The notes: a model not told the origin generated them from the letters alone. A stretch of 64,000 nucleotides of DNA from Eikenella halliae (GCF_001648475.1 NZ_LXSQ01000014.1:62001-126000); one strand, 5' to 3'. Positions 25,233-32,751 are shown, numbered from the stretch's first letter. Translations and numbers: made by a program.

Positions 25233-25300
25233 AACCTGCTTCCGAGCAGGTTTTTTCAGGCAGCCTTTCCATTCTCGTAGGCTGCCTGAAAAAACCTGTT
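25233..25300 (+). terminator. Terminator hairpin plus uptake-word pair (variant word)
   Basis: AACCTGCT-TCCG-AGCAGGTT with six T, then CAGGCAGCCT paired with AGGCTGCCTG. The word here is the AGGCTGCCTGAA variant, not AGGCTACCTGAA; both arms have changed together. Confidence 0.8.
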
Positions 25301-25306
25301 CCAACA

Positions 25307-25380
25307 GCCGGCAGACTGCCTTCTGCCCCGATACAACCGTTAAACAGTATCAGCCGCATTCGTGCGGTTACGGTTTTCTT
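25307..25380 (+). repeat. Structured repeat R, copy 6
   Basis: GGCAGA/TCTGCC, CGATAC/GTATC with CCGTTAAACA, CCGCATTCGTGCGG and TTACGGTTTTC. Leader L follows after 4 bases. Confidence 0.8.
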
Positions 25381-25384
25381 TCAA

Positions 25385-25431
25385 CCCTGCGGGGCATCGC
25401 GCCCCGTCGGGCACGGTGTTGCCGCTTTTTT
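25385..25431 (+). ncRNA. Attenuator-like leader L, copy 9
   Basis: Stem 1 CGGGGC with GCCCCG, enclosed by CCC/GGG; loop CATCG pairs with CGGTG, then TTGCCGC and six T. CAGGAG and the ATG at 25444 follow. Confidence 0.75.
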
Positions 25432-25443
25432 CAGGAGTACACC

Positions 25444-25770
25444 ATGTATGCCCGATTTATTTACGACGAAACCAGCCCTGCGCTGGATCAGTGGCAGCGA
25501 ATCCTCTACAGGCTCCAGCCGGAAGCGGAAGACTCGCTGCTGCACGATGTGTGGGAACGAGCCCGTCTTTGCGACGAAATTCCCCATTTCGGTAATCTCT
25601 GCCAACACACAGTATTAGGTCGTCTGAAAGAGGCCGTTAATCAGCGTTGGCCGGATTGGCAGGTGGATTATTTCGTCAATGCCGCCGATAGCCATTTTTC
25701 TGTAAATGGTATCGACATCCGCGACTATTGGCAGTTCTTTCAACTGACTGACAATGAAAGAGGAGGATGA
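25444..25770 (+). CDS. Hypothetical accessory protein
   Basis: A 108-residue soluble protein, MYARFIYDETSPALDQWQRI, rich in Trp and acidic residues, with VNQRWPDWQVDYFVNAADSHF in two pieces near the middle. CAGGAG precedes the ATG. The next gene starts 3 bases after its stop, so the pair forms an operon behind one leader. Unknown function. Confidence 0.55.
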   Translation: MYARFIYDETSPALDQWQRILYRLQPEAEDSLLHDVWERARLCDEIPHFGNLCQHTVLGRLKEAVNQRWPDWQVDYFVNAADSHFSVNGIDIRDYWQFFQLTDNERGG

Positions 25771-25773
25771 GTC

Positions 25774-26124
25774 ATGAACCAACTTGGTTTGAACTGGGAA
25801 TTTGTCGAGCAGCATTATCCCGACTACCACCGCAGCGATGTCATCTGCCTATCTAATGATATGGCCGCTTGCTTCGAATTTGCCGATCTTGATGCCGATG
25901 CTTTGGTTACGGAAGACACCGTGGCCACCCTGAAGGCACAGGTCGGCGACACCGAGCCTTCTGCTTATCAGGTTTGCGCGTTCGACGATTATATCGGCAG
26001 TGGGATGACATTCGGTCAGGCAGCACAGGAAACTGATGACTACTGTCTGGCCGTGGCTATCCGCCATTGCACCGAACCTCTACCCGAGCAATACCGCCTG
26101 TGGGCGGATAATGTGCTGGGTTGA
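25774..26124 (+). CDS. Hypothetical acidic accessory protein
   Basis: A 116-residue acidic protein: MNQLGLNWEFVEQHYPDYHR, then AACFEFADLDADALVTED and TDDYCLAVAIRHCTEPLPEQ. GAGGAGGATGAGTC precedes the ATG. The acidic surface would suit a DNA mimic or antirestriction protein, but no motif proves this. It is followed by a small GATCC/GGATC hairpin (about 26140-26156) before the next leader. Confidence 0.5.
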   Translation: MNQLGLNWEFVEQHYPDYHRSDVICLSNDMAACFEFADLDADALVTEDTVATLKAQVGDTEPSAYQVCAFDDYIGSGMTFGQAAQETDDYCLAVAIRHCTEPLPEQYRLWADNVLG

Positions 26125-26160
26125 TCCGTTTTTTTTCATCCGATCCTCCGGGATCATCCA

Positions 26161-26209
26161 CCCCGACGGGGCGCAACGCCCCGTTCGTGGGGTTTTGCGC
26201 CCGTTTTTT
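26161..26209 (+). ncRNA. Attenuator-like leader L, copy 10 (before SNF2 helicase)
   Basis: Stem 1 ACGGGGCG with CGCCCCGT across only three bases, enclosed by CCCC/GGGG; stem 2 GGGCGCAA with TTGCGCCC, then GTTTTTT. ACGGAG and the ATG at 26223 follow. No repeat R stands before it. Confidence 0.8.
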
Positions 26210-26222
26210 ACGGAGAACCACC

Positions 26223-28577
26223 ATGCAAAACCCCAAAATCTCTTCTTACGACGAAACGCTGTCTCAAGATACGGCTGTTCTTTCAGACAGCCTTCCTGCG
26301 GAAACACCCGCCAACGAACTGTCCTTATCCGACTTTTTGGCCGACTTCGGCGGCAGCCTGTTTGCCGCCGTAACCGAGCAGAACCGTCCGGTGTACCACG
26401 GCCAGCAGTACCCGTTGCACGAGCATGTGCTGGATGGCCTGTCGCGCAAACTGTTTGCAGCGCAACGCGAAGTGGTGCGTGCCGTCAATCAGCAGCTGTT
26501 GGTCGAAGACAAGCCCGCCGCCGTCATCAATGCGGAAATGGGCACCGGCAAGACCATGATGGCCATCGCGGCCGCAGCGGTCGCCCATGCCGAAGGCCTG
26601 TGCCGCACGCTGGTACTGAGTCCGCCGCACCTGGTGTACAAATGGCGCCGGGAAATCCTGCAAACCGTACCCGGTGCACGGGTCTGGATACTGAACGGTA
26701 CCGACACGCTGGCCAAGCTGCTGCGCATCCGCGCCATGCGGCAAAAACCGGATGTGCCGGAATTCTTCATCCTCGGCCGCGTGCGGATGCGGATGGGCTT
26801 CCATTGGCGGCCGGCCTACCGCACCGGCAAACGCCTGGAGGCTGGTTACGGCACCGTGCCGGTGTTCTGTTGCCCAAAATGCGGCGGTGAAATCTTGGAT
26901 GATGAAGGCGAACCTTACGGCTTCGATGCTTCAATCCAATCGGATTTGGCCAAAGAGCGCCGTTACTGCCGCAATAAGTTGCACGGCAAACCGTGCGGCG
27001 AGCCGCTGTGGACCTTGTGCCGGCCCGATACCGCTACCGCATCGACCGTGTATGACAAGGTGCTGAAAACCGTCTCCGGCCTGCCGGGTATCGGCCGCAA
27101 AGGTGCGCAGAAGCTGCTCGAGCAGTTCGGGGAAGAAATGTTGGCCGGTATTTTGGAAAACAACGTGCAGGCCTTTGCCAACCTGATGGACGGCGAAGGC
27201 GAGCTCGTCTTCGACGACCGCCATGCCGCCCGGTTGGAACGTGCCTTGGGCAAAACCGAGTTCTCGCTCGGCCAAGGCGGCTACCAGCCGACCGAGTTCA
27301 TCAAACGCTACCTGCCGAAAAACTATTTCGGCCTGATGGTGGTGGACGAAGGGCACGAGTATAAAAACTACGGCACCGCGCAAGGGCAGGCCATGGGCGT
27401 GCTGGCACGCTGCACCCGCAAAGTGCTGTGCCTGACCGGTACCCTAATGGGCGGCTACGCGGAAGACCTGTTCTACCTGCTGTGGCGGCTCTATCCGCAG
27501 GCTATGTTGGAAGACGGCTTCGGCTATAACAAGTCCGGCTCGTTGGCCGCCGCCTCGATGGCGTTTATGCGCCAGCACGGCGTGTTGAAAGACATCGTCA
27601 AAACCCACGGCTCGGGCGGCGAATACGGGCAAGGCTCGTTTGCCAGCGCACGCGCCAAACGCAGCCAGGTACGCACGGCCAAAGCGCCGGGTTTCTCGCC
27701 GCTGGGCATCATGCGTTATGTGCTGCCGATCACGGTGTTCTTGAAACTGCGGGACATCGATGCCGGTGTACTGCCTACCTACACCGAAACCTTCCGCCCG
27801 GTGGCGATGAGCGACGAGCAGGAGGCGGTATACCGGCAAATGTCGTTCACGCTGCGGGGCTACCTGAAAGAGGCTTTGGCCAAAGGCAACAACACGCTGA
27901 CCGGGGTCGTGACCAACGCACTCCTGGCCTGGCCGGACTGCTGCTTTCAAGCCGAACGGGTGTACTGGCGTAACAAAGGCCAAGTGCTGTTTGAAACCGG
28001 AGCGGTATTCGGTGAAGACGAACTATCCCCAAAAGAGGCGGATATGCTGGAACTGGTACAGGAGCAGCTGGCCAAAGGCCGCCGCTGCCTGGTCTATTCC
28101 ACTTATACCGACAGTCGCGATACCACATCCCGCCTACAGGCCATCCTGAAACGGCACGGTATCCGCGCCGCCGTGATGCGTTCCTCAGTCAAGGCTGATG
28201 CACGCGAAGACTGGGTCAGCGACCGGCTGGATGAAGGCTGCCAAGTCGTCATCTGCAACCCCGAGCTGGTTAAAACCGGCCTCGACCTGCTGGCTTTCCC
28301 GACCATCTACTTCATGCAGACGGGCTACAACGTCTATTCGCTGATGCAGGCATCCAGACGCTCCTGGCGTATCGGCCAGCGAGAACCGGTGGAGGTGTAT
28401 TTTGCCGGTTACATGGACACCGCCCAGCAAATCTGCCTGGAACTGATGGGGCAGAAAATCGCCGTGGCGCAATCCACTTCCGGCGACATGCCGGATACCG
28501 GATTGGACATTTTGAACCAAGCCGAAGATTCGGTCGAGGTACAGCTGGCCAAACGGCTGGTGGAACGCCCGAACTGA
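26223..28577 (+). CDS. SNF2-type DNA helicase/translocase with HhH and zinc-like inserts
   Basis: A superfamily 2 ATPase of 784 residues. Motifs seen: INAEMGTGKTMMA (I), VLSPPHLVYKW (Ia), VVDEGHEYKN (II, DEGH), CLTGTLMGG (III), and SRRSWRIGQREPV (VI) typical of SNF2 proteins. Between I and II lie cysteine pairs (CCPKCGGE...CRNK...CGEP) and a helix-hairpin-helix motif GLPGIGRKGAQKLLEQFG, so it likely binds branched or damaged DNA. It probably remodels or protects element DNA, or acts in defence or antidefence with the methylase-like protein next to it; this is inference. GGAGAACC precedes the ATG. Confidence 0.8.
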   Translation: MQNPKISSYDETLSQDTAVLSDSLPAETPANELSLSDFLADFGGSLFAAVTEQNRPVYHGQQYPLHEHVLDGLSRKLFAAQREVVRAVNQQLLVEDKPAAVINAEMGTGKTMMAIAAAAVAHAEGLCRTLVLSPPHLVYKWRREILQTVPGARVWILNGTDTLAKLLRIRAMRQKPDVPEFFILGRVRMRMGFHWRPAYRTGKRLEAGYGTVPVFCCPKCGGEILDDEGEPYGFDASIQSDLAKERRYCRNKLHGKPCGEPLWTLCRPDTATASTVYDKVLKTVSGLPGIGRKGAQKLLEQFGEEMLAGILENNVQAFANLMDGEGELVFDDRHAARLERALGKTEFSLGQGGYQPTEFIKRYLPKNYFGLMVVDEGHEYKNYGTAQGQAMGVLARCTRKVLCLTGTLMGGYAEDLFYLLWRLYPQAMLEDGFGYNKSGSLAAASMAFMRQHGVLKDIVKTHGSGGEYGQGSFASARAKRSQVRTAKAPGFSPLGIMRYVLPITVFLKLRDIDAGVLPTYTETFRPVAMSDEQEAVYRQMSFTLRGYLKEALAKGNNTLTGVVTNALLAWPDCCFQAERVYWRNKGQVLFETGAVFGEDELSPKEADMLELVQEQLAKGRRCLVYSTYTDSRDTTSRLQAILKRHGIRAAVMRSSVKADAREDWVSDRLDEGCQVVICNPELVKTGLDLLAFPTIYFMQTGYNVYSLMQASRRSWRIGQREPVEVYFAGYMDTAQQICLELMGQKIAVAQSTSGDMPDTGLDILNQAEDSVEVQLAKRLVERPN

Positions 28578-28598
28578 TACAACACACCGATCCTTTTA

Positions 28599-28653
28599 CC
28601 CGCGCAAGCGGGCTTTTTCAGGCAGTTTTTTGTATAAGGCTGCCTGAAAAAGC
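28599..28653 (+). terminator. Terminator with variant uptake-word pair
   Basis: CCCGC-GCAA-GCGGG followed by TTTTTCAGGCAG, then a partner arm AGGCTGCCTGAAAAA. The inverted pair is imperfect in the middle. Confidence 0.65.
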
Positions 28654-28663
28654 CTGTTTCCAC

Positions 28664-28737
28664 AGCCGGCAGTCTGCTACTGCCTCGATACAGCCGTTAA
28701 ACAGTATCGCCCGCATTCGTGCGGTTACGGTTTTCTT
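28664..28737 (+). repeat. Structured repeat R, copy 7 (covarying)
   Basis: First stem is GGCAGT/ACTGCC where copies 1-6 have GGCAGA/TCTGCC, a compensated pair change. The second stem gains one pair (CGATAC/GTATCG). The loop CCGTTAAACA and the CCGCATTCGTGCGG hairpin are kept. Confidence 0.85.
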
Positions 28738-28740
28738 CCC

Positions 28741-28780
28741 CCAACCACGGGAGCCCGCTCCCGTGCGGCTCCCGTTTTTT
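28741..28780 (+). ncRNA. Attenuator-like leader L, copy 11 (before DUF6094 methylase)
   Basis: Stem 1 CACGGGAG with CTCCCGTG; stem 2 ACGGGAGCC with GGCTCCCGT followed by six T. The enclosing CCC/GGG pair is missing in this copy. CAGGAG and the ATG at 28796 follow. Confidence 0.75.
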
Positions 28781-28795
28781 ACAGGAGCCTTTCCC

Positions 28796-29905
28796 ATGTC
28801 TCAAAACCATCTGATGCACCCGCGCGTTGCCAACAACCATGCCGACAACGGATATTTCCCGACCGATGACGCAACCTTGGCCGGCATTGCCGCACGGCTC
28901 GACATCGGCGGCGGCGATATCCGCATTTTCGATCCCTGCTGCGGTACCGGTGCGGCTTTGGCCAAGCTGTCCGAGCATCTGTCGGCCTGCGGTTCGTTGT
29001 GCCGCAGTTTCGGCGTGGAACTGGATGCGGAACGTGCGGCCGATGCTTCGGCCGTGCTCGGCCACGTTGTCCGTGCCGACATCGAAGACTGCCTGTTGCA
29101 GCCCAAGACCGTCGGCCTATTGTTCCTCAATCCTCCTTACGGTTATGCCAACCGCGACCAATTGTCGTCCGACAGCGGGCGACGGCTGGAACAGCTGTTT
29201 CTCGACCGGACCATGCACGTGTTGCAGGAGGGCGGCATCTTGGTGCTGATCGTGCCGGTGCAGTCGCTGAGCGAATCCTTTACCCGGGAAATCGCTTCAC
29301 GCTTTACGGAACTGCGGATGTACCGAGCTGCCGTGGACACCTACAAACAGGTGGTCATCTTCGGCATCAAACCGCGCCTGCGCGCTGAGATCGGCCGGGC
29401 TTTAGCCAAGCGGCAGCAAGCAGTGCTGATGCAGCCTGAAAACGCCTTGCCGATACACGAGTCTGCAGCCGACTGCTGCTACGAAGTGCCGCCTTCGCCG
29501 GAAAAGCCGTTCCGCCCCATCAGCTTCAAGGTGGAAGCGGCAGGACTGGCCGGAGAACTGGCCACCTTGGGTTCGCAGACCTTGTGGCCGCATTTCGGGC
29601 AATGGTTTGCCGAAGCCCTGTCGCCGGACAAACGCCGGCCGCTGTGCGCGCTCGGCCAATGGCACGCCGCCCTGGCGCTGGCCGCCGGCCAGGTCAGCGG
29701 TATCGTGACCGCCGCCGACGGCCGCCGCCTGTTGGTCAAAGGCAGCACCTACAAGACCAAGGTAATGACCACAGAGGAGCAGTATGGCGACGACGGCAAC
29801 ATTACCGTGACCACCACCGCGCTCGATCGTTTCGTCCCCAGTATCCGCGCTATCGACCTGACCGTCGGCAGCGACGGTTTCGGCGATGTGCTGACCATCA
29901 AATAG
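28796..29905 (+). CDS. DUF6094-type SAM-dependent methyltransferase
   Basis: A protein of 369 residues. IRIFDPCCGTGAALAKL is the SAM-binding motif I and LLFLNPPYGYANRD has NPPY, the catalytic motif of N6-adenine and related amino-group DNA methylases. Both lie in the first 130 residues. The C-terminal 150 residues have no clear target-recognition domain. The DUF6094 family is common on ICEs, next to SNF2 helicases as here. It might modify DNA to protect the incoming element. CAGGAG precedes the ATG. Confidence 0.8.
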   Translation: MSQNHLMHPRVANNHADNGYFPTDDATLAGIAARLDIGGGDIRIFDPCCGTGAALAKLSEHLSACGSLCRSFGVELDAERAADASAVLGHVVRADIEDCLLQPKTVGLLFLNPPYGYANRDQLSSDSGRRLEQLFLDRTMHVLQEGGILVLIVPVQSLSESFTREIASRFTELRMYRAAVDTYKQVVIFGIKPRLRAEIGRALAKRQQAVLMQPENALPIHESAADCCYEVPPSPEKPFRPISFKVEAAGLAGELATLGSQTLWPHFGQWFAEALSPDKRRPLCALGQWHAALALAAGQVSGIVTAADGRRLLVKGSTYKTKVMTTEEQYGDDGNITVTTTALDRFVPSIRAIDLTVGSDGFGDVLTIK

Positions 29906-29936
29906 GCCTGGACAGGTCTGATATTTCCAACCCGTA

Positions 29937-29970
29937 TTTTCAGGTAGCCTCTGTTGAGGCTACCTGAAAA
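29937..29970 (+). terminator. Paired uptake words forming a terminator
   Basis: TTTTCAGGTAGCCTC and GAGGCTACCTGAAAA are exact reverse complements with a 4-base loop. Confidence 0.8.
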
Positions 29971-30051
29971 TTTCATCAACCCTGCGAGGGACTTCATGCA
30001 GGCGGCTTGCCTGACACCCAGGCCGTCTGCATGAATTGCTTCGGCAATCCG

Positions 30052-30126
30052 GCCGGCAGTCCGCAACTGCTTCGGTACAACCGTTAAACAGTACCGCCCG
30101 CATCCGTGCGGCCACGGTTTTTTTAT
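30052..30126 (+). repeat. Structured repeat R, copy 8 (strongly covarying)
   Basis: Stem 1 reads GCAGT/ACTGC and stem 2 CGGTAC/GTACCG, both changed on both sides relative to copies 1-6. The loop CCGTTAAACA and the CCGCATCCGTGCGGCCACGG-T8 end are kept. This is the best support for RNA structure. Confidence 0.85.
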
Positions 30127-30129
30127 CAA

Positions 30130-30177
30130 CCCTGCGGGGCACAGCCTGCCCCGCAACGGGCAGGTTTCCCGCTTTTA
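30130..30177 (+). ncRNA. Attenuator-like leader L, copy 12
   Basis: Stem 1 TGCGGGGC with GCCCCGCA, enclosed by CCC/GGG; loop GCCTG pairs with CAGGT, then TTCCCGCTTTTA. TCGGAG and the ATG at 30196 follow. Confidence 0.8.
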
Positions 30178-30195
30178 TTCCATCGGAGACCTGCC

Positions 30196-30966
30196 ATGCA
30201 ACCGTCTGCAACCTACGAACCCGGCAGCTATATCGTCTGGTTCGACAGTCAGTATGAAACCGCCGAAGCTGCCGCCGAGGCTTTAAACGGTACATCCCTG
30301 CCGCCCTTACAGCCCGGACAATCCCCTGAGGACCTTGTCCGCCAAAGGCTGCGTACGCTCGGCTATGCCGAAAACCTGCTGTCCGTACTCGAGCCCGTGG
30401 CCGAGTACGTGGCCAATGAAAACCGTCACGGCTCCGGGCCGAGCCGCTGCTATAACAGCCATACCGCAGCGGTGTTCATCCCGCCGCAGGCGGATACCCG
30501 GGCCTGGCTGGATGCTTTCTGCCGGCCGGACTTCACCCGGCAATTGTCGGACGAAGAGGCGGCGAAAGTGTTCGTCGGTGTGATGGAAGGCCGGACGCTC
30601 GGCTACTGCCTGGCCGTCTGCGCCGTCGAATCCGCCATGCCCGACGAAAACGATCCCTTCCTGCTGGTTCCGGCAGCCGCTTTGCCCGGCTACGACGATT
30701 TGGCCTACCTGCTCAAAGACGTGGAATACGCCGAGGGCAACTATGCCACCGTGCTGGCGCAGACCCTGTCGGCAGCGGATGCGCAATGGCTGTACGCGCG
30801 CAACCGCGAAACCGTATTCAACTGGATGATGAACCGGGGACTGGCCCTGCACGACTTCGGCTACAACGCCGACGTGGTGCTGGAACAGCCTGAAAAAGTC
30901 CGTTGGGAACTGGTTTACCGCTGGGCCTGCGATACCGTCAAAACCTACTTGGACAAACTGAAATAG
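30196..30966 (+). CDS. Hypothetical accessory protein
   Basis: A 256-residue soluble protein starting MQPSATYEPGSYIVWFDSQY. It is Ala- and acidic-rich with no membrane segment. Segments such as SRCYNSHTAAVFIPPQADTR and RWELVYRWACDTVKTYLDKL show mixed alpha/beta structure. TCGGAG precedes the ATG, behind R copy 8 and its leader. No family is recognised and no catalytic motif stands out. Confidence 0.6.
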   Translation: MQPSATYEPGSYIVWFDSQYETAEAAAEALNGTSLPPLQPGQSPEDLVRQRLRTLGYAENLLSVLEPVAEYVANENRHGSGPSRCYNSHTAAVFIPPQADTRAWLDAFCRPDFTRQLSDEEAAKVFVGVMEGRTLGYCLAVCAVESAMPDENDPFLLVPAAALPGYDDLAYLLKDVEYAEGNYATVLAQTLSAADAQWLYARNRETVFNWMMNRGLALHDFGYNADVVLEQPEKVRWELVYRWACDTVKTYLDKLK

Positions 30967-31037
30967 GCCGTCTGGATTTTTCTGAAAGCACTTGTTACCT
31001 GAAATGTGCGCCGGTTGTCCGGCGGTAACTTTTTTCC

Positions 31038-31085
31038 ACCCCGAGGGGCCGTTTCCGCCCTTCGGGGCGGACCGGCTCCGTTTTT
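31038..31085 (+). ncRNA. Attenuator-like leader L, copy 13 (before DUF1281 gene)
   Basis: Stem 1 CCGAGGG with CCCTTCGG, enclosed by CCCC/GGGG; stem 2 GGGGCCG with CGGCTCC followed by GTTTTTA. TAGGAG and the ATG at 31100 follow. No repeat R precedes it. Confidence 0.75.
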
Positions 31086-31099
31086 ATAGGAGCTTTATC

Positions 31100-31858
31100 A
31101 TGCCTAACCATGTTACCAACCAAATCACCGTCACCGGTCCGGCCGAATCACTGGCCGCCTTACGGGCAGCCCTACTGGTCCCCGGCGAAGCCGACAGTTA
31201 CGGCCGAGATGATCTGCCTCAGGTAATCGTTGATTTCAACGGCATCCTCCCAATGCCGGCATCCCTGCATCTCGAATTCGGTTCTGCCACCTACCGGGCA
31301 GAAATATGGAATGCCTTGGCCGACGATCTGCCGATTACCGGCGAGGAGGCGGCCAAGCTGCATTGCATCGACCGTATCCGGGAGTTGACGACCGGTTATT
31401 TGGACTGGGAAACCGCCACCGTAGGCCGCCTGAAAGAAGTGTTCGGGCAGTATCCGGGATTGGCGGAACAATGCGGGCTCGATCTGCACTACGCCGAACA
31501 GATCAAACGCAACATCGAACTGTACGGCAGCCCGACTTGGTATGAATGGTGCAACCGCAACTGGGGTACCAAGTGGAATGCCTACCACCAGCATATCGGC
31601 TATTTGGACGAGGGAGAACTGTATCTTGAGTTCGATACTGCCTGGTCACCACCAGAGCCGGTATACGAAGCCATTGCTGACCGCTTTCCTGATCTACACC
31701 TGGAAATCCGTTACATTGATGAAGGAGGAGGTTTTGCTGGTACATATGAAATCAAGGATGGCGTGCTACAAGACTATCCCTGCTCTGATAAGGAGTTCCG
31801 CATGTTCGCCGAAGAACATTTCGGCTGGGATTATTCGGAAGACGACGATGAGGAATGA
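31100..31858 (+). CDS. DUF1281 (YubB/Api92-like) ferredoxin-fold protein
   Basis: The opening MPNHVTNQITVTGPAESLAA and the later EWCNRNWGTKWNAY with YLEFDTAWSPPEPVYEAIA are characteristic of the DUF1281/Api92 family found on plasmids and phages. The role is unknown. The length of 252 matches the family. TAGGAG precedes the ATG. The C-terminal end is very acidic (DYSEDDDEE). It is a single-gene cassette; no terminator as strong as those upstream follows before the next leader. Confidence 0.8.
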   Translation: MPNHVTNQITVTGPAESLAALRAALLVPGEADSYGRDDLPQVIVDFNGILPMPASLHLEFGSATYRAEIWNALADDLPITGEEAAKLHCIDRIRELTTGYLDWETATVGRLKEVFGQYPGLAEQCGLDLHYAEQIKRNIELYGSPTWYEWCNRNWGTKWNAYHQHIGYLDEGELYLEFDTAWSPPEPVYEAIADRFPDLHLEIRYIDEGGGFAGTYEIKDGVLQDYPCSDKEFRMFAEEHFGWDYSEDDDEE

Positions 31859-31952
31859 GGCCGTCCGGACAGGCTGCCTGAAAGCAGACGGCGCGAGCTT
31901 CTGCAACGCAGAAACTCAGTGTAGCTGATGGCAATTCCTTTCTTTTTTTCAA

Positions 31953-31994
31953 CCCTTGGCGGGAAAACCCCGCCGGGGTTTCTCCTGCCTGTTT
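31953..31994 (+). ncRNA. Attenuator-like leader L, copy 14
   Basis: Stem 1 GGCGGG with CCCGCC, enclosed by CCC/GGG; stem 2 GGCGGGAAAACC with GGTTTCTCCTGCC (one bulge), then TGTTTTA. TAGGAG and the ATG at 32008 follow. Confidence 0.75.
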
Positions 31995-32007
31995 TAGGAG
32001 AAACCCT

Positions 32008-32481
32008 ATGACAACCGACAAGCAACCCCGCTTTACGGCGGAAACCGATTCGTACGACGGCCGAAAAAAGTTGGTCCTGCACCTGCCTCCGGGCAGCCCG
32101 CAATTGGACGACTTTTGGCGCAGCGACGAGCACGACTTCGAGTTACCCGATGCCTGTATCGAAATCGATATGGAAAAACTGCATCAGGCTTTGGCCGTTG
32201 TCCGCGCACACCCGTGGCTGTTCGAGCACGTCGCCATCGGCATCGCCGTCTATTCGGACGGTTATGAAGGAAAACTGCGTCAGAGCCGTTTGGAAATTAC
32301 CTCGTACGGTCAAAACGGCTGCCTGATTTTCTATGTGCGGTTCGTCAATGATTGGACGGGAACGGACTATACCTTCGATGCCGGCGCATACTGGCCGGTA
32401 GAGGACGGTCGCGACCTGTACCAGTATTTGAAGGAACGACTGGGATTGCAGCCTGAAAACCGGCCGCAATCCGGGCAATAA
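32008..32481 (+). CDS. Hypothetical accessory protein
   Basis: A 157-residue acidic protein: MTTDKQPRFTAETDSYDGRK, DDFWRSDEHDFELPDACIE, then a beta-rich second half (RLEITSYGQNGCLIFYVRFV). TAGGAGAAACCCT precedes the ATG. It ends the long accessory run; two hairpins follow. No family is recognised. The acidic, Trp/Tyr-rich make-up resembles other small genes of this run. Confidence 0.55.
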   Translation: MTTDKQPRFTAETDSYDGRKKLVLHLPPGSPQLDDFWRSDEHDFELPDACIEIDMEKLHQALAVVRAHPWLFEHVAIGIAVYSDGYEGKLRQSRLEITSYGQNGCLIFYVRFVNDWTGTDYTFDAGAYWPVEDGRDLYQYLKERLGLQPENRPQSGQ

Positions 32482-32486
32482 AACAG

Positions 32487-32514
32487 ACGGCTGCCTTTGA
32501 GGCAGCCGTTTTTA
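32487..32514 (+). terminator. Hairpin terminator at end of accessory run
   Basis: ACGGCTGCC (32487-32495) pairs with GGCAGCCGT (32501-32509), then TTTTTA. A second inverted repeat, ATTCGGCAGCC with GGCTGCCGAAT, follows at 32533-32561. Confidence 0.85.
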
Positions 32515-32570
32515 TTTGGCATTCCAAAACAGATTCGGCAGCCGTTTTCAGGCTGCCGAATATACTCACC

Positions 32571-32751
32571 GAGACCTTTGCAAAAATAGTCTGTTAACGA
32601 AATTTGACGCATAAAAATGCGCCAAAAAATTTTAAATTGCCTAAAACCTTCCTAATATTGAGCAAAAAGTAGGAAAAATCAGAAAAGTTTTGCATTTTGA
32701 AAATGAGATTAAGCATAAAATTTTAGTAACCTATGTTATTGCAAAGGTCTC
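32571..32751. mobile_element. 181-bp MITE with IS5-type ends
   Basis: GAGACCTTTGCAA at 32571 and TTGCAAAGGTCTC at 32739-32751 are 13-base terminal inverted repeats identical to the ends of the IS at 34722-35920. The inside is AT-rich, non-coding and unrelated to that transposase. No clear target duplication is seen. It cuts the IS630 fragment on its right. Confidence 0.8.

Noticed and set aside
26036..26890. Plus-strand frame of 284 codons overlapping the helicase start
   Set aside because: Product is Arg/Pro-rich and out of frame with the helicase, which has all its motifs and a good ribosome binding site.
20526..30126. CRISPR-like or transposon-like spread of repeat R
   Set aside because: Copies are always between a terminator and the next gene in one orientation, without terminal inverted repeats or target duplications; stems covary.
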